Source: JAISGQ01 sp045536305
GTDB taxonomy: Bacteria; Bacillota; Clostridia; Oscillospirales; Acutalibacteraceae
Reading direction: 5' to 3'
NCBI GenBank assembly: GCA_045536305.1
Contig: JAZSNH010000052.1
Coordinates: forward strand, 1-37,841
DNA: 37,841 nt
The notes beneath the pieces were generated by a model that was not told the DNA's origin, did no database searches, and worked only from the letters and a program-made list of their open reading frames with translations. The translations under genes and the position numbers were made by a program. This document shows positions 16,147 to 23,423 of this stretch, one piece after another; the stretch's first letter is position 1, and each line of letters opens with the position of its first letter.

Positions 16147-17769
16147 ATGAAAAAGACCTTATCTCGCACTCTGGCATTATTTCTGGCAGCTGTTATCCTG
16201 CTTGCGGCTATGGCAGGATGCTCAAAAGAAGAGAGCTATTTTAACGGAGAGCTCACCTCAGATTCATATTACGATGTCATGTATGATGCCGAATATGATG
16301 CGCCTGCACTGTCTGCTCCGACAGAATCCATTGAAGAAAAATATTATGAGCATCCCGATTTCAACACCGAAGAATACAGCAGTATAACGGAAAATCGTTA
16401 TCTTTCCACTGCAATAAATCCCCTTTCCACATTCTCTGCAGATGTTGACACCGCTTCTTACTCCAATGTCCGCAGATATATCGACGACCGCACACTTCCT
16501 CCTGCCGATGCAGTCAGGATCGAGGAGCTTCTCAATTACTTTTCTTATAATTATCCCAATCCCAACGGAAACGAGCCCTTCTCTGTAACGACCGAAATCA
16601 GCGAGTGTCCGTGGAATAAGGACGCAAAGCTTTTGCATGTCGGCATGCAGGCTAAGAAGCTTGACACTCAATCGCTTCCTCCCTCAAACCTTGTATTTCT
16701 CATAGATGTTTCAGGCTCTATGGATTCCCCGGATAAGCTGCCTCTTGTTAAGGAAGCCTTCTTCCTGCTCACCGAGCAGCTTGGCGAGGATGACAGAATC
16801 TCCATAGTCACCTACGCAAGCAGCGACAAGGTTGTTCTTGAGGGTGCAAGCGGAGAAGAAAAGCAGTCTATTTCCGATGCTATATATTTACTGGAAGCAG
16901 GCGGCTCGACAGCAGGTTCAGCAGGTATTAAAACCGCATATTCCATTGCCGAGCGTTATTTTATCGAAGGCGGCAACAACAGAGTCATTCTTGCAACCGA
17001 CGGTGATCTTAATGTTGGTGTGACAAGTGAGGGCGAGCTTAAAAGGCTTGTCGAGAAAAAGAGAGACAGCGGTATCTTCCTCTCTGTCATGGGTTTCGGC
17101 ACAGGCAATATAAAGGACAATAAAATGGAGACTCTTGCCGATAACGGCAACGGCACCTACTATTACATCGACAGCGAAGCTGAGGCTCGCAAGGTTCTTG
17201 TTGAAGAGCTCGGCGGCACTCTATTCACTGTTGCAAAGGATGTAAAATTCCAGGTAGAATTTAATCCCGCGGTTGTAAAGGGCTACAGACTTGTGGGATA
17301 TGAAAACCGTTTGATGCAGGACGAAGACTTTAATGATGACACAAAGGACGCCGGTGATATCGGTGCAGGACATCATGTCACCGTTTTGTATGAGATAATT
17401 ACCGTTGATTCTCCCATTGAGGTCTACGCTCCTGAGCTTACCTATCAGAATTCATCAACTACTCTCAGCGATGATTACCTTACCGTAAAGGTTCGCTGCA
17501 AGAGACCTGATGAAAACAACAGCGTTCTCTTTACTTATCCCGTAGGACAGGATAAGTACACCGACACACCTTCCGATGACTTTGTCTTTGCCTCTGCTGT
17601 TGCTCAGTATGGTATGCTGCTCAGAGAATCTGACTATGCAAACGGAACAGACTATGAAGATGTTCTCGCTCTTCTCGATTCAAGAGACGGTCTGCTCTAT
17701 GATGATTACCGCTCTGATTTCCGCAGAATAGTTAACGATACCATGCACATTGCAGAGCTTGAGGACTAA
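16147..17769 (+). CDS. VWA-domain lipoprotein (YfbK-like)
   Basis: The 540-residue lipoprotein has lipobox AMAGC with cysteine 25. After an acidic Tyr/Asp-rich stretch comes the conserved N-terminal region of YfbK-type proteins (YLSTAINPLSTFSADVDTASYSNVRRY), then a von Willebrand A domain with an intact MIDAS, DVSGSMDS, followed by TAGSAGIKTAY and LATDGDLNVG. The C-terminal part matches the family's conserved tail. These proteins bind a divalent metal through the MIDAS and probably mediate protein-protein contacts at the cell surface; their exact role is not known. The ATG at 16147 follows ACGGAGGG. A small lipoprotein gene begins 17 bp after its stop. Confidence 0.9.
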   Translation: MKKTLSRTLALFLAAVILLAAMAGCSKEESYFNGELTSDSYYDVMYDAEYDAPALSAPTESIEEKYYEHPDFNTEEYSSITENRYLSTAINPLSTFSADVDTASYSNVRRYIDDRTLPPADAVRIEELLNYFSYNYPNPNGNEPFSVTTEISECPWNKDAKLLHVGMQAKKLDTQSLPPSNLVFLIDVSGSMDSPDKLPLVKEAFFLLTEQLGEDDRISIVTYASSDKVVLEGASGEEKQSISDAIYLLEAGGSTAGSAGIKTAYSIAERYFIEGGNNRVILATDGDLNVGVTSEGELKRLVEKKRDSGIFLSVMGFGTGNIKDNKMETLADNGNGTYYYIDSEAEARKVLVEELGGTLFTVAKDVKFQVEFNPAVVKGYRLVGYENRLMQDEDFNDDTKDAGDIGAGHHVTVLYEIITVDSPIEVYAPELTYQNSSTTLSDDYLTVKVRCKRPDENNSVLFTYPVGQDKYTDTPSDDFVFASAVAQYGMLLRESDYANGTDYEDVLALLDSRDGLLYDDYRSDFRRIVNDTMHIAELED

Positions 17770-17786
17770 AGCTGAGTGTATCTGAA

Positions 17787-18350
17787 ATGAAGAAATTACT
17801 TTTAATTATACTGTGTATGCTTGTTTTTTCGCTTTCCGGCTGCTTGGCTGCAGGCGGACATAGGGTTTCGGAAGTCAAGGCGGCGTTGGAAGATACCTTA
17901 AATATATCCGGCGAAAAATTAAGCAAATCAGAGACTGAGTGGTACAATGCCCCTTCAGCGACCTGCCTTGATTTTTCAGGGTATGTATATATCGACAACC
18001 AATATCAAAGCCTATCCTTTAACGATATGCATGTCTTTGTATTCCCCAACGCCTCACAGGCAGAACAGTTTTATGCTCGTTACCGAAATGAACAGCTCGA
18101 TTATATTTCCCTTGAGGAAAGCGGCGAAAATTTCTGCATTGTCTGTGATTATTCAATGTGCGATGCTTACGGAAAATCTTATGTTCATCTCAAGGATAAT
18201 GTTGTTTTTCTTGTAAACATCATTCTCGCCTGCGATATCGAGCCTGAATCCGAAGGGGCGTCAGAGCTTGACATAAACACAGAAATCATTGACAAATTCA
18301 ATCTTTTCATTAAACAGGATTTTCCACTTATAATTGAAAAGCTGCGCTGA
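17787..18350 (+). CDS. small lipoprotein of unknown function
   Basis: The 187-residue protein starts with a signal peptide ending in LSGC (cysteine 19). The mature part contains strands typical of a compact alpha/beta domain with several aromatic residues (FSGYVYIDNQYQSLSF, VHLKDNVVFLVNIILACD). I do not recognise a family. It follows the VWA lipoprotein by 17 bp and has only a weak ribosome binding site, so it is probably translated from the same message and may partner it. Confidence 0.75.
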   Translation: MKKLLLIILCMLVFSLSGCLAAGGHRVSEVKAALEDTLNISGEKLSKSETEWYNAPSATCLDFSGYVYIDNQYQSLSFNDMHVFVFPNASQAEQFYARYRNEQLDYISLEESGENFCIVCDYSMCDAYGKSYVHLKDNVVFLVNIILACDIEPESEGASELDINTEIIDKFNLFIKQDFPLIIEKLR

Positions 18351-18395
18351 TGCGGATTGTTGAGCTTGTTTAAAAAACTTATCATTGTCAGCAAG

Positions 18396-18410
18396 TTCGC
18401 CAAAGGCGAA
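18396..18410. repeat. small hairpin
   Basis: TTCGCC AAA GGCGAA, within the region between the small lipoprotein gene and the dispersed repeat. Confidence 0.6.
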
Positions 18411-18454
18411 TGCCGATAACATAGGAGATAATCTGAAAGCTGCTTAACCATGCT

Positions 18455-18530
18455 ATTTTCAAATTCTCTCCCTCCGTCTTTGCCTTACGGCAAACCCACC
18501 TCCCTCATCAGAGGGAGGCATTGGGGATTA
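18455..18530. repeat. dispersed REP/MITE-like intergenic repeat
   Basis: Two hairpins in tandem, TTTGCC TTAC GGCAAA (18479-18494) and CCTCCCTC ATCA GAGGGAGG (18499-18518), preceded by CTCCCTCCGTC and followed by TTGGGGATTA. Similar CTCCCTC...GAGGGAG modules recur in gut Clostridia genomes (general knowledge, not checked here). Confidence 0.65.
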
Positions 18531-18572
18531 TTCTTTCGTTCGCCATAAACCGCTGCTAAGTAAAACTTTATG

Positions 18573-18612
18573 GGATCGCCTCTGCTTTATGCAAAGGCGA
18601 TCCTGTCTTTTT
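18573..18612. terminator. possible bidirectional terminator overlapping a stop codon
   Basis: Arms GGATCGCCT (18573-18581) and AGGCGATCC (18595-18603) flank the stop codon of the minus-strand gene. TCTTTTT follows on the plus strand and a moderately T-rich stretch on the minus strand. Confidence 0.6.
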
Positions 18613-18991
18613 CCTGTGCTTTTTCACAGAACAAACTGCTTATTGCAAGAGCAATCACCGCAAGAGGTATCCAAAGCAGGATATACTGAGGGCATATCTG
18701 CCCGAGCAGATTATAGGGCATTTTTGAATAATCCCATACGTCCCATTTAAGGAACCTGTTGACAACACAGCCTACCGCAAATTCCGCCGCTGTTATCAAT
18801 GCGGTGCTTTCAAGTATTTTCGCGGCAAAGCCTGCATTCGATCTTTTGTTGATCTGATATATCCCCACCGCACATAATCCTCCCGTCAGGGCCATCGTCC
18901 AATGTGTCCAGCCGCGCCATATAATTTCTGCACATGTGTAGCCTGCTGCTCCTATTGCAAATACAGACAAATTTTTGTGTTTATACGTCAT
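18587..18991 (-). CDS. putative multi-spanning membrane protein, CmpB-like (annotated ABC transporter permease family)
   Basis: The 134-residue protein has four likely transmembrane segments (about 8-26, 30-46, 62-80 and 104-124). The segments CAEIIWRGWTHWTMALTGG, FAVGCVVNRFLKWDVWDYS and MPYNLLGQICPQYILLW are the signature of the family called putative ABC transporter permease CmpB. Despite the name the family has no proven transport role and often stands alone, as here. The ATG at 18991 follows AAGGGAAGGA; an upstream in-frame ATG at 19066 would add a Lys/Arg-rich stretch encoded across this ribosome binding site and was rejected. Confidence 0.85.
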   Translation of the reverse strand: MTYKHKNLSVFAIGAAGYTCAEIIWRGWTHWTMALTGGLCAVGIYQINKRSNAGFAAKILESTALITAAEFAVGCVVNRFLKWDVWDYSKMPYNLLGQICPQYILLWIPLAVIALAISSLFCEKAQEKDRIAFA

Positions 18992-19140
18992 ATAAATCCT
19001 TCCCTTTTTATTTTTATTCTTCTCATTTTTTCTCCTTTCTACACTCTTTTTTATAAATTGACGCAATTGAAATTATTGGCACTTTTATTAAATTAGTTCC
19101 TTAATTATTTCCTCTTTTTAGGCACAAATATTTAAAATGA

Positions 19141-19190
19141 GCATTCTGGAGTATTTAGAAGTATTTCAAAGCATTTTGAAGTATTGCAGA
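19141..19190 (+). repeat. five tandem 10-bp degenerate repeats
   Basis: Five consecutive 10-mers with exactly 10-bp period: GCATTCTGGA, GTATTTAGAA, GTATTTCAAA, GCATTTTGAA, GTATTGCAGA (consensus GYATTYNRRA). They lie about 95 bp upstream of the potA promoter, at helical phasing. Confidence 0.85.
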
Positions 19191-19212
19191 GATAAATCAA
19201 GATTACTTGTGG

Positions 19213-19260
19213 TTTTTTCACGGTTTTTTACGGATTTTCATGGGTTTTTCAAATTTTTTT
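19213..19260 (+). promoter_or_regulatory. phased T-tract curved DNA
   Basis: Runs of four to seven T residues at 19213, 19224, 19234, 19244 and 19254 repeat at 10-11 bp, as expected for intrinsically bent DNA. They end 22 bp upstream of the potA -35 element. Confidence 0.7.
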
Positions 19261-19282
19261 GCTCGAAATTTGCGTTATTTAC

Positions 19283-19311
19283 TTGACATTTTAACATAAT
19301 GTTAATATAGT
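19283..19311 (+). promoter_or_regulatory. SigA promoter of potABCD with a palindromic operator in its spacer
   Basis: TTGACA (19283-19288) and TATAGT (19306-19311) are 17 bp apart. The spacer contains the perfect palindrome TTAACATAATGTTAA (19291-19305), which runs up to the -10. A repressor bound there would block the polymerase. Confidence 0.85.
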
Positions 19312-19377
19312 AATGTTGATGTGGCTTTGTTCGCAAATGTCATTTCTTTTTTTGTATTAGTAAGGGAGGAAGGCAAG

Positions 19378-20463
19378 TTGTCTGATACTATCATCAGTTT
19401 AAAAAATGTATCGGTGTCATTTGATGGGGAGAGTGTCCTTAATAACCTCAATCTTGATATTGACAATGGCGCCTTTGTTACGCTTCTCGGTCCCTCCGGC
19501 TGCGGCAAGACTACTACTCTTCGTATCATTGGCGGTTTCATTGACCCCGATGAGGGCGATGTCTATTTCGGCGGCGAGAGGATCAATGATCTGCCGCCGC
19601 ATAAACGTAAGTTAAATACCGTTTTCCAGCGCTATGCACTGTTTCCTCACATGAATGTTTTTGAAAACATTGCCTTCGGCATGAAGATACAGAAAAAGCC
19701 GAAGAATATTATAAAGCAGCGAGTAAAGGATCTTTTGAAGCTTGTTTCGCTCGAGGGCTACGAAAAGCGTACTGTTGACACACTTTCCGGCGGTCAGCAG
19801 CAGAGAATCGCTATTGCACGCGCTCTGGCTAATGATCCGAAGGTTCTCCTTCTTGATGAGCCTCTCGGCGCTCTTGACCTGAAGCTTCGCAAGGATATGC
19901 AGGTTGAGCTTAAGAAGATCCAGCAGCAGCTCGGTATTACATTTATCTATGTTACCCACGATCAGGAAGAGGCTCTCTCTATGTCTGACGTTATCGTTGT
20001 TATGAATCACGGTGTCATCCAGCAGATAGGCACTCCCGAGGATATTTACAACGAACCTGAAAACGGCTTTGTTGCAGACTTTATCGGAGAAAGCAATATT
20101 GTTGACGGCATTATGCACGCTGATTTCGATGTTGAGTTCTGCGGCGCAAGGCTTGAATGTGTTGACAAGGGCTTTTCACCTGACGAAGAGGTCGATGTTG
20201 TTGTTCGTCCCGAGGATGTGCTTGTTGTGCCCGAATATGTATCCAAGTTCTCAGGCACGGTTCTTTCCACCACATTCAAGGGTGTTCACTATGAAATGAT
20301 AGTCAACATACCCGATCAGGACGAGGACTGGCTTATTCAGTCCACAATTCCGCAAAAGGAAGGCGATGTCATCGGAATGACAGTCGCCCCTGAGAATATC
20401 CATATTATGAAGAAATATACCGGCGACTACGCAAGCGATATCGACTTTTCAAGCGGCAGCTGA
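19378..20463 (+). CDS. potA: spermidine/putrescine ABC transporter ATP-binding protein
   Basis: The 361-residue ATPase powers polyamine import by the PotABCD complex at the inner face of the membrane. Seen in sequence: Walker A GPSGCGKTT, the Q-loop FQRYALFPHM, signature LSGGQQQR, Walker B VLLLDEPLGALD, the H-loop VTHDQEEAL and a C-terminal TOBE domain. The reading frame is open upstream to a GTG at 19321, but the TTG at 19378 follows AAGGGAGGAAGG and begins the conserved N-terminus, so it is taken as the start. It leads the operon potA-potB-potC-potD, all in the same order as in other Firmicutes. Confidence 0.95.
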   Translation: MSDTIISLKNVSVSFDGESVLNNLNLDIDNGAFVTLLGPSGCGKTTTLRIIGGFIDPDEGDVYFGGERINDLPPHKRKLNTVFQRYALFPHMNVFENIAFGMKIQKKPKNIIKQRVKDLLKLVSLEGYEKRTVDTLSGGQQQRIAIARALANDPKVLLLDEPLGALDLKLRKDMQVELKKIQQQLGITFIYVTHDQEEALSMSDVIVVMNHGVIQQIGTPEDIYNEPENGFVADFIGESNIVDGIMHADFDVEFCGARLECVDKGFSPDEEVDVVVRPEDVLVVPEYVSKFSGTVLSTTFKGVHYEMIVNIPDQDEDWLIQSTIPQKEGDVIGMTVAPENIHIMKKYTGDYASDIDFSSGS

Positions 20464-20507
20464 TCGGCTGATTTAATTTGATTTCTTCATAAAGGAGTTC
20501 TCTGGCT

Positions 20508-21335
20508 ATGAAACAGAAAAGAAAACTTAGCTGGCTCGCAGCTCCTTATGGGCTGTGGATGCTGCTCTTTACGGTGGTGCCACTTGCCATCGTTGTATAT
20601 TATGCGTTTACCACCAGATCGGGCGAATTTACCATTGGTAATATTTCGGAGATCGGCAGATATGTGGATGTTCTTCTGACCTCTCTCCTTTTTGGTGTTG
20701 CTGCCACTCTCCTGTGTCTTATCCTCGGTTATCCCATCGCTTACAGCATTTCCCGTGCAAAAGGCATGAGGCAGCAAACGATGGTCATGCTCATCATGAT
20801 ACCTCAGTGGATGAATTTTCTTATCCGCACCTATGCATGGATGACCTTGCTCGAGGATACCGGTCTTATCAACTCAATCCTCGGCTTTCTTGGACTTGAA
20901 CCGCTTCACATGATAAATACAGACGGTGCTATTCTGCTCGGTCTTGTATATACTTTCCTGCCCTATATGATTCTGCCGCTTTACTCTGTAATGACAAAAA
21001 TCGACACAAAGGTAATAGAAGCGGCTCAGGATCTCGGTGCAAACGGTATACATGTATTTACCCGTGTTATTTTGCCGCTCAGCCTTCCCGGTATAATTTC
21101 CGGTATAACCATGGTATTTGTTCCGTCTCTCAGCGCTTTCTTTATCTCTGAGCTTTTGGGCGGAGGCAAAACAATGCTTATCGGTAATATAATCGAGGCA
21201 AAATTCCTTGGTCAGGCTATCAATTTCAATGTCGGTTCCATGCTGTCTCTGGTACTCATGGTGCTGGTACTCATCTGTATGTTCTTTATGAATAAATTCG
21301 GTGACGAAGACGGATCGGGGGCGTTGGTTGCATGA
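20508..21335 (+). CDS. potB: spermidine/putrescine ABC transporter permease PotB
   Basis: The 275-residue permease has about six transmembrane helices and the conserved EAAQDLGANGIHVFTRVILPLSLPG loop (EAA motif) that docks onto PotA; only part of it is quoted here as EAAQDLGANG. The N-terminal PYGLWMLLFTVVPLAIVVYY helix is typical of PotB. It begins 44 bp after potA behind AAAGGAG, and its stop codon overlaps the start of potC (ATGA). Confidence 0.94.
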   Translation: MKQKRKLSWLAAPYGLWMLLFTVVPLAIVVYYAFTTRSGEFTIGNISEIGRYVDVLLTSLLFGVAATLLCLILGYPIAYSISRAKGMRQQTMVMLIMIPQWMNFLIRTYAWMTLLEDTGLINSILGFLGLEPLHMINTDGAILLGLVYTFLPYMILPLYSVMTKIDTKVIEAAQDLGANGIHVFTRVILPLSLPGIISGITMVFVPSLSAFFISELLGGGKTMLIGNIIEAKFLGQAINFNVGSMLSLVLMVLVLICMFFMNKFGDEDGSGALVA

Positions 21336-22156
21336 AGACTTTCTATCGCATCTATAACTCGATTATCTTTATCTTTCTTTACGCGCCTATCGCCGTCCTT
21401 ATTGCCTATTCATTCAACGAATCAAAAAACAGAGGCGTTTTCAGCGGATTCACCTTTGATTGGTACAAGGCGCTTTTTCAGGACGAGGCAATTATCAATG
21501 CGCTCGGACTGTCGCTCTTTATCGCTATTGTATCTTCCATCGTTTCCACTATAATAGGTACTGCTACGGCAGTTGGTCTGCAGCACGCAAACAAAAAGCT
21601 CAAGACTGTTATGCTGACATTAAACAATGTCCCCATGGTCAACCCCGAAATCGTAACAGGTATTTCCTTTATGCTTCTTTTTGTTGCCGTTGCAAAGCTA
21701 ACAAATTACGTTGTTACTCTCGGTATTTATTCGCTTCTTATAGCTCATATATCCTTCTGCATTCCTTATGTGGTTCTTTCTGTCATGCCGAAGCTTCGAC
21801 AAATGAATCCCCATATTCAGGAAGCAGCTCAGGATCTTGGCTGCCCGCCTTTTAAATCCTTTTTCAAGGTGGTTCTCCCCGAGATCATGCCCGGCGTTAT
21901 GACCGGTCTTATCATGTCCTTTACCCTATCACTTGATGATTTCGTTATAAGCTATTTCGTCGGAGGAACAGGTACAGAGACTCTCCCCATGCTTATTTTT
22001 GCTCAAGCTCGAAAGGGTGTCAGCCCAAAAATTTATGCGTTGACCTCCCTTATGTTCTTTGCTATACTCATTATGCTTCTGCTCATCAATTACATTCAGT
22101 CAAGTCAGAATATGAAGAGCGAGCGCAGAAGGAACAAAGCAGGCAGGCATGTCTGA
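21332..22156 (+). CDS. potC: spermidine/putrescine ABC transporter permease PotC
   Basis: The 274-residue partner permease has about six helices. It shows the PotC features YAPIAVLIAYSFNESK in the first helix, the EAAQDLGCPPFKSFFKVVLPE docking loop and LSLDDFVISYFVGG near the end. Its ATG overlaps the potB stop, giving translational coupling and fixed 1:1 stoichiometry of the two permeases. Confidence 0.94.
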   Translation: MKTFYRIYNSIIFIFLYAPIAVLIAYSFNESKNRGVFSGFTFDWYKALFQDEAIINALGLSLFIAIVSSIVSTIIGTATAVGLQHANKKLKTVMLTLNNVPMVNPEIVTGISFMLLFVAVAKLTNYVVTLGIYSLLIAHISFCIPYVVLSVMPKLRQMNPHIQEAAQDLGCPPFKSFFKVVLPEIMPGVMTGLIMSFTLSLDDFVISYFVGGTGTETLPMLIFAQARKGVSPKIYALTSLMFFAILIMLLLINYIQSSQNMKSERRRNKAGRHV

Positions 22157-22185
22157 TTTGATATATTTTTAGGAGGAATGGTAAG

Positions 22186-23259
22186 TTGAAAAAAAGAATC
22201 CTTTCAGTACTCATCGCAATTTCCGTCATGGCAGTCGTATTTGCAGGTTTGACGGGCTGTTCAGACTCAAATGCCCTTTATGTTTATAACTGGGGCGAAT
22301 ATCTTTCCGTCGGCGAAGACGACATGATCGATGTTAACGAAGAGTTCTATAAGGAAACGGGCATTAAGGTCGTTTATACTACCTATCCCGACAACGAAAG
22401 CATGTATGCTAAGGTTGCAAGCGGCAGTGCCAACTATGACATCGTTGTGCCCTCTGATTATATGATCTCAAAGATGATCAATGAGGATCTGCTGGCTCAG
22501 CTTAATTTCGAAAATATACCCAACTTCCAGTATATCGACAAGGATTTTGTAAATCCTGAGTATGACCCTGAGAATCTTTATTCTGTCCCTTATATGTGGG
22601 GTACTGTAGGTATTTTCTACAACACCAAAATGGTCGATAAGGCTGATGTGGAAAAGCTTGGCTGGGATATTCTCTGGTCTGAGAAATATGCAGGCAAGAT
22701 CCTTATGTTCAATAACCCCAGAGATGCATTCGGCATCGCTCAGCTTAAGCTCGGCTACTCCCTCAACACTACCGATGAGGCCGAAATCAGGGCTGCCGCA
22801 GATGAGCTGATGAAGCAGAAGCCTCTTGTTCAGGCATACGTTATGGACCAGATTTTCAGCAAGATGTCCAGCGGTGAGGCTGCTATCGCTCCTTACTATG
22901 CAGGTGACGGCGTCCGCATAATCGAGGACAATCCCGATGTCGCCTTCTATGTACCTGACAGCGGCACCAACAAGTTTGTCGATGCTATGTGTGTTCTTAA
23001 GTCCGCAAAGCACAAGGACTGGGCAGAGCAGTATATAAACTTCCTCTGCGACAAAGATATCGCTCTTGCCAACGTAGAGTATGTCGGATATTCCACTCCT
23101 CTCACCACCGTCTTTGACGAGCTTGACGAGGAGATCAAGAACAATCCCCAGTATTATCCTTCCGACGCTCTCCTTGCTAACAGCGAATATTTCCTCAATC
23201 TTCCCGATGATACCAACGAGCTTATGAATGAGCTCTGGGAAGATGTTAAGATGAGCTAA
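22186..23259 (+). CDS. potD: spermidine/putrescine-binding lipoprotein PotD
   Basis: The 357-residue lipoprotein has signal peptide and lipobox LTGC (cysteine 25). The mature part opens with ALYVYNWGEYLS, the hallmark of PotD/PotF polyamine-binding proteins, followed by KVVYTTYPDNESMYAKVASGSANYDIVVPSDYM and YSVPYMWGTVGIFYNTK (excerpts). It delivers spermidine or putrescine to PotBC. The start is a TTG at 22186 behind AGGAGG (22171-22176); the ATG at 22178 is out of frame. The operon ends at the 23276 terminator. Confidence 0.94.
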   Translation: MKKRILSVLIAISVMAVVFAGLTGCSDSNALYVYNWGEYLSVGEDDMIDVNEEFYKETGIKVVYTTYPDNESMYAKVASGSANYDIVVPSDYMISKMINEDLLAQLNFENIPNFQYIDKDFVNPEYDPENLYSVPYMWGTVGIFYNTKMVDKADVEKLGWDILWSEKYAGKILMFNNPRDAFGIAQLKLGYSLNTTDEAEIRAAADELMKQKPLVQAYVMDQIFSKMSSGEAAIAPYYAGDGVRIIEDNPDVAFYVPDSGTNKFVDAMCVLKSAKHKDWAEQYINFLCDKDIALANVEYVGYSTPLTTVFDELDEEIKNNPQYYPSDALLANSEYFLNLPDDTNELMNELWEDVKMS

Positions 23260-23275
23260 AAATAATGATAATGTA

Positions 23276-23307
23276 AAAAATCCGCAGGCTGATGCCTGCG
23301 GATTTTT
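23276..23307 (+). terminator. rho-independent terminator of potABCD
   Basis: Arms AAAAATCCGCAGGC (23276-23289) and GCCTGCGGATTTTT (23294-23307) with a TGAT loop. It is bidirectional and may also end the minus-strand DUF1846 transcript. Confidence 0.93.
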
Positions 23308-23320
23308 CTATTATTTTGTT

Positions 23321-23392
23321 AAGGGGGACACCCCCTTTAAAACCCCCGGAGGGGCTTTGCCCCTGGCCCCACGATTTTTTGGAAAAATCCGG
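23321..23392. repeat. GC-rich multi-hairpin intergenic repeat
   Basis: Three small hairpins in a row: GGGGG ACA CCCCC (23323-23335), GGGGC TTT GCCCC (23351-23363) and an A/T-rich one (23373-23389). A related AGGGGCACAGCCCCT module occurs near 37592-37606. Such modules are widespread between genes of gut Clostridia. Confidence 0.65.
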
Positions 23393-23423
23393 TAAAACTT
23401 TTTACTATAAAATCTAAAATCCT

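Noticed and set aside
19141..19190. CRISPR-like array
   Set aside because: The units are 10 bp, directly abutting and without spacers, so this is a phased repeat and not a CRISPR array.
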